Shown in pieces: positions 16,341 to 27,300 of a DNA stretch of 32,360 nt. The stretch comes from Bacteroidales bacterium (GTDB lineage: Bacteria > Bacteroidota > Bacteroidia > Bacteroidales > ML635J-15), in NCBI GenBank assembly GCA_017551515.1, contig JAFZLK010000111.1, forward strand, positions 1-32,360. Reading direction: 5' to 3'. The notes beneath the pieces were generated by a model. That model was given only the letters and a program-made list of their open reading frames with translations. It did not search any database and was not told the origin of the DNA. Numbering within the stretch: the first letter of the stretch is position 1; every line of letters starts with the position of its first letter. The translations under genes and the position numbers were made by a program.

Positions 16341-17117
16341 ATGAGAATCGAACTTCACAAGCCAATAGTATTTTTCGACCTTGAAACGACCGGCGTGAAC
16401 ATTGCCGCCGACAGGGTTGTAGAAATTTCCATAATTAAGGTTTATCCTAATGGGAACGAACTGCGCAAGACTTTTCGCGTAAATCCCGAAATGCCAATTC
16501 CTCCGCAAGCAACGGCAGTTCACAAGATTACTGATGCCGATGTTGCCGATTGTCCGACATTCAAGCAACTTGCAAAGGAGCTTGTGCAGATTTTCTCCGA
16601 TGCCGACATTGCAGGTTACAATTCCAACAAGTTCGATGTACCTCTGCTTGCCGAAGAGTTCATTCGTGCAGGAGTCGATTTTGACCTGAAGAAACGCAAC
16701 TTTGTGGATGTGATGAGCATATTCATGAAGAAGGAACCTCGAAATCTCTCGGCAGCATATAAGTTCTACTGCAATGGTGACCTTGAAAATGCGCACTCCG
16801 CAAATGCCGACACTGATGCCACCTACGAGGTTTTCAAGGCGCAATTGGAACGCTACACCGATATTGGCAACGACATACAGGAGATTTCAAAGTTCTCTAC
16901 CTACAACAGCAATGCCGACTTTATGGGACGACTTGTTTACGATGCCGACCACAATGTTGTTATCAATTTTGGCAAGTACAAGGGAATGCTACTGACAGAT
17001 GTATTCCGTAAGGATTCGGCATACTACGACTGGATGATGAAAGGCGAGTTTCCGCTTTATACCAAGAAGGTTCTTACGGATGAATATATGAAGTTCAAGA
17101 TGAACTCGAAGAAATAA
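16341..17117 (+). CDS. DnaQ-family 3'-5' exonuclease (DEDDh) with C-terminal FGKYKG domain
   Basis: The 258-residue protein has an N-terminal exonuclease domain (about residues 8-170) with all five DEDDh residues: Asp13 and Glu15 in FFDLETTG, Asp99 in NSNKFDVPLL, and His152 and Asp157 in AHSANADTDATYEV. It resembles the proofreading subunit of DNA polymerase III and would remove 3' nucleotides with two metal ions. Residues about 185-258 form a second small domain with VVINFGKYKGMLL and YYDWMMKGEFP, similar to the DUF3820-type module often attached to Bacteroidetes exonucleases; its role is not known. The gene lies directly behind dnaN, but a strong terminator sits between them and no separate promoter is obvious, so its expression probably depends on read-through or an unseen start within the terminator region. 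Whether it is the replicative epsilon subunit is not certain. Confidence 0.9.
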   Translation: MRIELHKPIVFFDLETTGVNIAADRVVEISIIKVYPNGNELRKTFRVNPEMPIPPQATAVHKITDADVADCPTFKQLAKELVQIFSDADIAGYNSNKFDVPLLAEEFIRAGVDFDLKKRNFVDVMSIFMKKEPRNLSAAYKFYCNGDLENAHSANADTDATYEVFKAQLERYTDIGNDIQEISKFSTYNSNADFMGRLVYDADHNVVINFGKYKGMLLTDVFRKDSAYYDWMMKGEFPLYTKKVLTDEYMKFKMNSKK

Positions 17118-17120
17118 AAA

Positions 17121-17143
17121 AAGCCCCGCTTTGGGGCTTTTTT
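17121..17143. terminator. Bidirectional terminator between the exonuclease and lipoprotein genes
   Basis: AAGCCCC (17121-17127) and GGGGCTT (17133-17139) pair around GCTTT. T-runs follow on the + strand, and the A-run before the stem gives T-runs on the minus strand. It therefore serves both convergent genes, ending each within about 25 bases of its stop codon. Confidence 0.9.
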
Positions 17144-17161
17144 ATTGTTATTTATTCTTTG

Positions 17162-18091
17162 CTATTCCTCCTTCAGCACATCCAGAATACTGAAAATCTT
17201 GGTTTCACCATAAGAGTCGGTTGCCCAAACGCGACCAATCTTCTTGTCAATCTTTGTAACCTTGTAGCCAGTTCTGAAGCTTCCAACGAAGTTAGCCATA
17301 ATTTCATCACCGACATTAATGTCCTGCTCAATAGGAACAACCTTGCAGAATTCCTTCTTATATACGGTAATTTTTCCTGCCCAACCCGACAATAACAAAT
17401 ACTTGTCGGCTGCATTTATAAGGGTGAAAATCTTGTAGCTTCCGTCGGCATTGACGGTAACCTGTGCGCCCGGCTGCCATTCGTTGTTCTTTAGAACGGT
17501 GAATGTATTAGGCCTCAATTGTTCGTTGTTGTGGTCGTTTGCAAAACCTTTTCCATCGTCCTTCCAGTCCATATCCAAATAGCAAACCTTTGGCGATGAG
17601 GGATTTGAGTCGTCTGTAACAATGGCGCGCTCCATTCCCGAACCGCTCTGCCACCAGGTGAGCACTATGTCGCCCTTCTTTGCAGTCTGTCCTTGCGGAA
17701 TCGGAATTATCAACGCATTAGGCATTTCGATGTCCTGTCCCATACTTGTTACAACTGACGACTTTTCGCCGATGCTCTTGAGGGTTGCATTGTAAAAGAT
17801 GTAGGTTTCTTCGGCTGGGTCGTTGGATTCCTTTAGCTTGTCGGGATAGAACGAATGTATTGACAAGACAGTTTGTCCTTCGGCAAGACCTTCGTTCTTG
17901 GCTTCTTCGGGAAAATACCACGGGAAATCGGATGATTCGATTGCCTTTTCAACTTCAGATTTTTCTTCTTCGGTTGCCTCATTATTCTGAGAATCTGCAC
18001 TGTTCGCTTTTACTCCACCAGAAAAATTGCAACCGCTTAGCAATGCCATCGAAAACAGCATTACAGCTACAAACAAAAAATTTTTTCTCAT
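17162..18091 (-). CDS. Lipoprotein of unknown function
   Basis: I do not recognise the family. From the ATG at 18091 the product is 309 residues (an ATG six bases upstream at 18097 is equally possible). It starts with a lipoprotein signal, MRKNFLFVAVMLFSMALLSGC, with lipidation expected at Cys21. An acidic disordered stretch follows (about 25-50, NNEATEEEKSEVEKAIES). The rest (about 55-309) is rich in beta-strand, with aromatic residues and GD-x-V/I patterns such as AKKGDIVLTWWQSGSG and NVGDEIMANFVGSFRTGYKVTKID. The latter resembles small SH3- or Tudor-like barrels that begin with G-D-x-V, and two or three such barrels may be present. It would sit in the outer membrane facing the periplasm or surface. 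It is divergent from the giant adhesin gene and transcribed alone. The function is unknown. Confidence 0.8.
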   Translation of the reverse strand: MRKNFLFVAVMLFSMALLSGCNFSGGVKANSADSQNNEATEEEKSEVEKAIESSDFPWYFPEEAKNEGLAEGQTVLSIHSFYPDKLKESNDPAEETYIFYNATLKSIGEKSSVVTSMGQDIEMPNALIIPIPQGQTAKKGDIVLTWWQSGSGMERAIVTDDSNPSSPKVCYLDMDWKDDGKGFANDHNNEQLRPNTFTVLKNNEWQPGAQVTVNADGSYKIFTLINAADKYLLLSGWAGKITVYKKEFCKVVPIEQDINVGDEIMANFVGSFRTGYKVTKIDKKIGRVWATDSYGETKIFSILDVLKEE

Positions 18092-18166
18092 ATTCATACT
18101 TTTTAATATTAATGTCAACAAAAGTAATCCACTCTTTTAAATCGGCAAAATGTTTTTATAAACATA

Positions 18167-18196
18167 GTGAGCGGACGTTGCACGCAACGTCGCCAC
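18167..18196. repeat. Palindromic element sharing its core with the one at 1225
   Basis: GACGTTGC (18174-18181) and GCAACGTC (18184-18191) form a perfect stem around AC, and outer bases (GTG..GC with GC..CAC) extend it with bulges. The string ACGCAACGTC and the flanking GTG/CAC ends are shared with the palindrome at 1225-1247. It lies between two divergent genes, so it is not a terminator for either. Confidence 0.55.
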
Positions 18197-18261
18197 AAGA
18201 AATATTAAACAATTTCAAACCTACCGCATTCCCGAATTCATTTTTTTGAATTTTTAATTCA

Positions 18262-18288
18262 TTGAATATTTGATTTTTATTACATTTG
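18262..18288 (+). promoter_or_regulatory. Promoter of the giant adhesin gene (Bacteroidetes type)
   Basis: TACATTTG at 18281-18288 matches the -7 box TAnnTTTG exactly, 24 bases before the ATG at 18313. TTG at 18262-18264 is a possible -33 element, 16 bases upstream, somewhat closer than usual. Just before it, AATTCA/TGAATT words recur in both orientations (18234-18266) and could be an operator. The remainder of the divergent gap shows only the palindrome at 18167. Confidence 0.5.
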
Positions 18289-18312
18289 CACCCTTATGCA
18301 TAAAATTTTTCT

Positions 18313-21300
18313 ATGATGAGAAACTCATATACGGGAAAGTCACGCAAGAGCGTATTCCACAAACTGTTATCTATGATGGCACTTAGTGTTATGTTGTTGG
18401 TTTTTAACGTATTCAACGCACTGGGGCAAGAGATTCAACTTAATTCTGCAACACCTGTTGACAATTATCAGGTAATCGTTTCGGGAACTGTGTCCTCTGC
18501 TTACAACGGGGGAACGGTGGTTGTATGGTACGGATTAAGCGATGGCGAGATGGAGCTTCACACACAGGATAATACAAATTATGTAACCGACGGTGAGTTT
18601 TCTGTCCAAATTGATGGTTTGACACCAGGCACGACATATTATTATCAAGTCCACATAAATCTGGATATGGAAATATTAAGTGATATCGATTCTTTTATCA
18701 CTACCGGTACAGCTCCTGATGGCGCTATCAGCAATATTTCTATTCTTATTGCCAATACAAACTCGTCATCGACGGTACTTGTAGCGTACATCGTTTCTGA
18801 CGCAGGCTCTATAAACGAATCCCTTATTTCAGAAAAGGCTTTCAGGTACGGCACTACTCCTGAATCATTGGGATCTACCGCTGCTGGTCAAATTTCAAGT
18901 AACGAACCGAATAGAATGTGGGCGATAATTAATAATCTTGAGTCCTCAATGCAGTATTATGTTCAGTCATATATCATATATGACGGACATACCTATGAAA
19001 GCGAGGTTTCTGGATTTTTCACCGAAATGGAGCCTGCAATGAATGTTACTGCCGATGAAGCCCAAGTAAACGGCATTAGTGCAACACTGTATGGGTCGGT
19101 TGACAATATTAACGGAGTTACCGAATATGGTTTCTTCTATGGTCAAAATCCCGAATCTTTGGATGATAATATGATTGCAGGAATGTCCGATATGTCATTT
19201 TCTGTTGAAATCAGTTCTCTTGAATATAATACAACTTACTTCTATAAGGCATATGCTATGTACGAAGGAAACTATATCTACAGCAATGTAGGTACTTTCG
19301 CGACTGGCAACAGCGGCACAGGCGGCAACACAAACCAGACATCAGCCAACACACGCAACGGTCACGAATATGTTGACCTCGGTCTGTCGGTAAAGTGGGC
19401 TACAACAAATGTAGGAGCTGATAATCCAGAAGAAACAGGTCAGTTGTTTGCATGGGGCGAAGTAACAACAAAAGCGACATACGAATGGGTAACATATTCG
19501 CATAGTGATGGATACGAAGGTACGATTGACAAGTACTACACCGAAGAGGGATTTGGTGTGGACGAACCCGACTACCTTACCACTTTGTTGCCCGAGGACG
19601 ATGCTGTTACCGCCAACTGGGGAAGCGGATGGCGTATGCCTACACAGACAGAAATTCAGGAGTTGATTGATTATTGTTCCTGGGATGGTTCGGGTAATGT
19701 ACAAGGTAATGGTAACAGTATTATGATGTCGCTGGGAACCACCTACTGGTCAAGTTCGCTATATCTTGAAGATCAGAACAATGCGTATATTTTCGTGATT
19801 AATGGCAGTACAGGCGAGCTGTCCTATGCCGAGCGTGTATTGGGTTACCCTGTACGTGGCGTTTACGAGGCTGCAATAGCTACTCCCGAAGTGGTAACCG
19901 ATTCGGTTGACAATATAGTTCTTACCGGGGCACATTTGTATGGCTCGGTATTTGTGCAGCAGGACGTTCCAACGACTACAACTTTTGGTTTCGAGTACGG
20001 CACCGATCCGCAGAACCTTACATCTGTGCTGGGCGAAGGTGAAATTACAGGATTCTACTATTCGCTTACAGGACTTTCACCGAATACAACCTACTATTAC
20101 CGTGCGTATGCAACTAATACCAACGGCACAGGCTATGGTGAAACAAGGACATTTACCACACCAAACGAAACGCAGACTGGTTATAGCTATGTTGACCTCG
20201 GACTGCCAAGCGGTACGTTGTGGGCAACTATGAACATTGGAGCCGAAAGTCCCGAAGATTTCGGATCTTACTTCGCTTGGGGCGAAACCTCGCCTAAGAG
20301 TTCATACAATTTGGAAAGTTATACTCACGCCAACGGCTACAGCGAGGACGACCCACAACTTACAAAATACTGCAATAATGCCTCATTAGGTTACAATGGC
20401 TTTACCGACGAACTTACCACATTGGAGGTTCCCGACGATGCCGCTACAGCCAACTGGGGCAGCAACTGGAGAATGCCGACCTTCGCCGAGGTAGAAGAAT
20501 TGAGGGACTATTGCTCACACGAGTTTACTACGCAGAACGGAGTCCCTGGCACTCTTGTTACAGGACCAAACAACAGGTCTATTTTTATCCCCGCAGCAGG
20601 AGGTCGCGTTTGGGAATCTTCCACGGATGAGGGGAAAGGCTCATACTGGGCAAATTCGCTCTCCACGAGCAGTCCGATAGACGCACAGGGTTTCCACTTC
20701 GAAGACAATAGTACTTATGCTTTCACTGCGCACTCCGATAGACGTTATTATGGTTACCCAATCCGTCCTGTTTATGCAACATCGCAAACCGCTACAAACC
20801 AAACCGGCACTTTCATTGATGACCGCGATGGCAGAACATACAACTATGTTGTTATCGGTGACCAGACTTGGATGGCAGAGAACTTGAAATACAGTTATAA
20901 TATGACCGTTGCAACCGAAGGTGAAACAAGCGAAACCGATCCGTACATTTATTATCCGAATGGCGATTCTAATAATGTTGACACCTACGGCTACCTTTAC
21001 AACTGGTCGGCAGCAATGAATGGCGAAAGCAGTAGCAATAACAACCCGAGCGGTGTACAGGGTATATGTCCAAACGGCTGGCATTTGCCGAGCGAGATAG
21101 AATGGAATCAGCTTGCAGACGAACTGGGTGGAACAGCAAATGCAGGTGCTATGCTTGCTGGAAATTATGAATTATGGATGGGGGGAGATGGAACCAACTC
21201 GCAATATTTTGGTACAAGTGGTTTTAATGCCTTGCCTGCTGGTATGTTCACTACCAGTTTCGAGAATTTCAGATTGGGGGCTTGGTTCTGGACTGCAACT

Positions 21301-24300
21301 GAAAATAATTCTACCAGTAGTAAGTACCTCTATACTTATGGTGCTAGTACGGAACTATATAAGGCTGGTTCGTCTAAATCACAAGCCTATAGTATCCGCT
21401 GTGTAAAGAATGACGAAACTGTTGCTGTTAATCCTTCCGGACCAACAGGTACTATCAACAATCATGGCTATGTTGACCTTGGTTTGCCGAGCGGTACTAT
21501 GTGGGCAACTACCAATGTTGGTGGATCCAATCCCGAAGATTATGGAAATTATTTCGCTTGGGGCGAAACGGAGCCAAAAGAAACATATAACTGGGAGACT
21601 TATCGCTATTGCAACGGTAGCGAGAACTCTCTTACCAAATACTGCTACGATGCCAGCTATGGAGATGGTGGCGTCACCGACACTCTTACCATCCTTGAGG
21701 CGAGCGATGATGCAGCTACCGCCAACTGGGGCGAAGGATGGCGAATGCCTACGCAATTCGAAATAGGGGAATTAGTAGACTACTGCGACACTGCTATGAT
21801 AACTTATAACGGCGTAACTGGAATGTTGTTCACCAGTCGTAGCAATGGTAATTCTATCTTCCTGCCTCTTGCTGGCGACCGCTACGATGGAAGTCTCCTT
21901 AATACTGGTTCCAACGGCGATTATTGGTCGAGTTCTCTCCTTACCAGCAACTTACCGTCCAGTGCGCATTACCTTTATTTAAATTCGGACGATTACGGCG
22001 TTGCTACCTACACTCGCTGGAGGGGACTCTCCGTCCGTGCGGTTTACACTGCACCGCCGAGCGCTTATTCTACCCTCACCGACGACCGCGACGGACTAAC
22101 CTATACTGCCATTACCATTGGCGACCAGACTTGGATGGCGGAGAACTTGAGATATGGTTATAATTTGACCGTTGTTACAGGAGGCGAAAACAGCCAAACC
22201 GATCCGTACATTTATTATCCGAATGGTGATTCTAATAATGTTGACACCTACGGCTACCTCTACAACTGGCCTGCTGCAATGAACGGCGAAACCAGTAGCG
22301 ATGCAAACCCAAGCGGTGTGCAAGGTATTTGTCCTAGTGGCTGGCATTTGCCTAGCGACGCGGAATGGACACAACTGTCCGATTACTTGGGAACGGAAGA
22401 TGTAGGTTCAAAGTTGTCTGGAAATGCTGAATTGTGGGTAAATGATGCTCTTGTCAACTCCCCACACTTTGGCGAGACAGGATTTAATATTTTACCTGGT
22501 GGCGGGCATTTCGGCTATTATGACTACTTCGGTGTCAACGCCTATTTTTGGACTGCTACAGAGACAGTTGATAATAGTTCTTTGGTATATCGTCGCAACA
22601 TCAACGGAACCGAAACAGGTATTTACTCATACAATTGTAACAAGAGTGATGCGTTTAACATCCGCTGTGTAAAGAATGTCGAAAACACCGCTTCCAACGA
22701 CGATGAAAACATTATCTACCAGTGTGACTTTGAAACTGGCTCGGAGGCTAACTGGCCGCAACTTAACAATGGTGACCAGACAAACTACTGGGTTATCGGC
22801 GATGGTACTGGCGACACCCACTGCCTCTACATTACCAACGACGGTTCATCATACGCCTATAACACAGATGCACAATCGTCGGTTTATGCCTACAAGGAAA
22901 TCTCACTCCCTGCACGCACAAACTACCACATAACGTTCGACTGGAAATGTACTGGCGAAAACAACTACGACTACCTGCGCGCATTCATAGTCCCGACATC
23001 GGCAAATCCCGACCTTACGGCAGGAAATGCCATAGGTAGCGGTTGGGAAAGCGCAAGCACCACCCCTGAAGGCTGGTTTGACCTCCAAGGACAGATGTCG
23101 GTTAGCGAAAACCAATGGCTCAATGTGGATATGACAACAGTACTCGACGAAGGCAACTATTACCTTGTATTCTACTGGCAAAACGATGGAGGTGCTGGCG
23201 AAAATCCACCCGCTGCCGTCGATAACATATCCATCCACAAACTTATGCCTATAAGTGTTACCGCCAACAATGTTACCGACAAGACTTCCACCTCGGCAAC
23301 CCTCAGCGGCAGTATCACCTTTATCGACGAGCCCGAGAACATTCCGGCAGGTTTCAAGTGGGGTACATCAGAAAACAACCTCATCAGCGATGCGCCTACC
23401 GAATCCACTGGTGCAACTTTCCAGGCAACACTCACCGACCTTGCCTCGCAGACAACCTACTATTACAAGGCATACGCAGTCTATGATGGAGACACTGCTT
23501 ACAGCGATATAGCAGAGTTCCGTACTGCATTGGACGAAAGTGCGGCCGGTGGCGCTAATAATCCGCTTACTATCAGCGATATAAATGACTGGCAGGATTT
23601 TTCACAGGCACTGCAATATCCCAGCACACTGACATACAAGGGCGTTATGCTTTATAATGACGGACAGGACATATATTTCTCGCTTGAATCCGACTTGGCA
23701 TTTACTGAAGCAGGAGCAACATCCGGCATTGGAAATTTCAAAGGAAACCTTAATGGCAACTTTAATACAATAACGATTGCACCAGATCAAAATTTCAAAG
23801 GTGTATTTGCAAACTTCTCCTACGGACACATTGACAATATTAACCTTCGAATAAACTCATCGGCAACCTTGCAGAGTGGCGAATTTGGAGTGCTGTGCCG
23901 AAATTCATACGAAGCCTCAATTTCAAATTGTACGGTTTCGGGAGTAGATAATGCTGTGTTCTTGTCATCGGAAGACGAGAATGTGCCAGTTGGCGGACTT
24001 GTAGGATATGCATCACGTACCACCATAAGCGGCTGCACCAACAACCTTAAAATAACTAGCGATGTTGCATGGGTGGGCGGTATTGCAGGTAAGGCCGATG
24101 GAACAATAATGTACTGCACCAACAACGCTGAACTGAGAGGATCCTATGTAGGCGGAATAATGGCCGAAGGCGCGGCAACAGTCACCAATTGCCTCAATAC
24201 TGGACAAATAGACTGTTCTGGAAGTGTCGCCGGCGGTATTTCCGGACAAGGCGGTACAATCAATGGATGTATGAACATTGGTGAATTTCAAACATCTCCA

Positions 24301-27300
24301 CGAGTAACAGTTGGCGGTATTGTAGGCAATGCAGAAAGTGCTAGTGTGACCAACTGCGCAAACTACGGTGCGTTCTTTTCTCTTTCAACTCCAATGGGCG
24401 GTATTGCCGGCACCGATTATAGAAGCGGAACCTACTCGCATAATGTTTCGGCACCGCTCTTCCGTGGCACCGAGGCACCGCAGATATATACGAATACCGA
24501 GATTTATGCAACCGTGGGCGGAACTTCCGGCGACGAAACCGACGACTTCTTCGACGAGCAGGTTGGCGATATAAAGGTCGATTCGCTACGTCTAAGGTTT
24601 GCCGAACGTGGTACGCATAAGGCAACCACCGAAATCATAGGCTCGGCGCTAAGCACTTCGCTTTCGTCTGAAAACTGGGATTTCACCGAAGGCATATACC
24701 CCAAGCCCAAGAACATTGACGAAACATCGCAGACCATTGCAGCGCGCATACCTATATATTTAGGCACTCACCAAAGCGTTTTTGGCGTATGGGAAGATTT
24801 CACACTGCCGACCACAATTGATGGACAGCCAGTAACCTGGGAATCGGACAATACAAGCATTATTTCAATATCGGGCGCAAGCGCGACGGTCAACCGTCCA
24901 ACCGACACCGATGCAAGCGTAATACTTACGGCTTCGTACCAAGGATATAGCAAGTGGTTTACCTTGACGGTAATCGGACCGAAGCATATTCCCGTAACCA
25001 CTGACGAGGCTTGGCAGGATTCGGTTATAAACCTCAGGGCAATGTACGACAACCAACTTGAGGGCATAACCTACGCCTACGACTATGGCTTCCAGTACAG
25101 CACCACCAGTGCCGACCTATCGGAAGATGTCACCTCGGTACAGAGCCACAACCTTTCGTTTGGCGAAACAATCGGATTCTCGTATCCGCTTGAAAACATT
25201 CCCGAAGGCACTATGGTATATTATCGCGCCTACGCTACCACGGTTGACGGCACCGAGTACGGCGAAATAATGAGTGTAAAGGCACTTGGCGCACCAGTGG
25301 TAGTTGCAAAGTACCCTATGTGGCGTACCGACAACTCTGCCTCTATCGTATTTGACATCACACTTAACGAGGAAGAGGATTTCAACGAGTTGGAAAATGC
25401 ATTTTACTACGGCACCGAGCGCAACAACCTTAGCCTTTCCAGTTATATCTACTACGACGAGGATAATGACAATTATTCTGTTGACCTTCACGACCTTGCC
25501 GCCAACACCAAGTACTACTATGTAGCCGAGGTTACCAACGACTACGGCACGACCCGTAGCGACACCCTTGAGTTCCTTACCTGTGGCACAATGACCGACA
25601 GCCGCGACAACACTCAGTACAATACAATACAGATTGGAAATCAGACTTGGATGGCTCAGAACTTGAAGTATGTAGGAAATATTCCCGAAGGTGCAGATAC
25701 AAGTTCCACCGTTGCATACCGCTACAATCCAGGTAACTTTTCTGATGTTGTTGATGAGTATGGCTACCTATACAACTGGAAAGCTACGCTAAATGGTGGG
25801 AATTCAAGCGCTGAAAATCCAAGTGGTGTGCAGGGTATCTGTCCTCCTGGATGGCATTTGCCAAGCGATGCTGAATGGACGCAGTTGACAGAGTATTTGG
25901 GTGGAGGTGATGATGTGCCCGCTATGCTTTCAGGACAGCCGTCAGGAGAAGACCAATACTGGCAAACTTGCGATATGACAGAGTCTGTGGACTTTGGCAA
26001 AAGCGGTTTTAATGCTCTGCCTACTGGCGTTTACTATGCCGATTACTACGAATATGGAAGACAAACAGCATTTTGGTCGGTTACAAAAAGCGATGATATA
26101 CACATATACAGCCGTTATATTATGGGTTATGGCGAAGGTAGCATTTCAAGAAATGAAAACGAAGGACCAAACGGCTATGCTGTCCGCTGTATAAAGGGAA
26201 CGGCAGTATATGCCTACGATACCATAAATGAATGTATGGAAGAGCCGTATTCCTACACCTACCACGATACAACCATTACTACAAGTGGCGATTATACAGT
26301 ACGCAGGCAGATAGACGGCGATACAGAAAACATCTACAAGTTGCACCTTACATTCTACCCCGCGCTCACAGCAACCATAAGCAGTTTCAGCAACGGTTGC
26401 TACGGTGCAAACAACGGCTATGTAGAAGTTAGTGCAGAAGGTGGTTCTAATTCTTACACATATTCTTGGAATACCCCCGACCAGCAGACCGATGCAAGAT
26501 TGGAAAATGTGGGTGCTGGCGAATATGTTGTAAATGTTACCGATGCTGTCGGTTGTTCGGTTACAGCCTCGAAGACACTTACCGAACCTGAAGAACTTGC
26601 AGTCACAATTAATGGCGAAAATCCAAACTGCTATGGAGAAGGAACGACATTAACAGCAAATACAAACGGTGGCACACCAGATTACACTTATACTTGGAAC
26701 ACCAGTGCAACAACTGCAAGCATTTCCGTTTCCCCGACAGCAACTACAACCTATAGACTCACCGTTACCGATGCAAATAGTTGTACAGCAACGGCCTTAA
26801 TAAATGTAATCGTTCCTTCGCAACTCACGGTTTCAATTTCGGGAGAAACGGCAATCCAATGCTATGGTGAAACAACAGACCTTACCGCTAATGCAAACGG
26901 TGGTTCAATGGCAATGGGTTATACATACATTTGGAGTGACAATACAACTGGTCAAAACCTTACAGGAGTTGTTGCAGGAGACTATATGGTCACCGTTACC
27001 GATGGTAGTGGATGTACGGCAACAGCGAGCGTAGCAGTTACACAACCCGATGCAGCGCTTACGGCAAACATATCCAACCCGACAAACGTTACCTGCAACG
27101 GTGCAAGCAATGGTAGCGCAAGCGTAACTGTCAGCGGAGGAACAACACCATACGCATATCATTGGAGCAACAATGCTGAATCGCAAACGGCATCGGCACT
27201 TGTGGCAGGAGACTACAATGTAACAGTTACCGATGCAAACGGTTGTACTGCGACAAGTTCAGTGGCAATTTCACAGCCAGAACAACTAACAGTTTTAATC

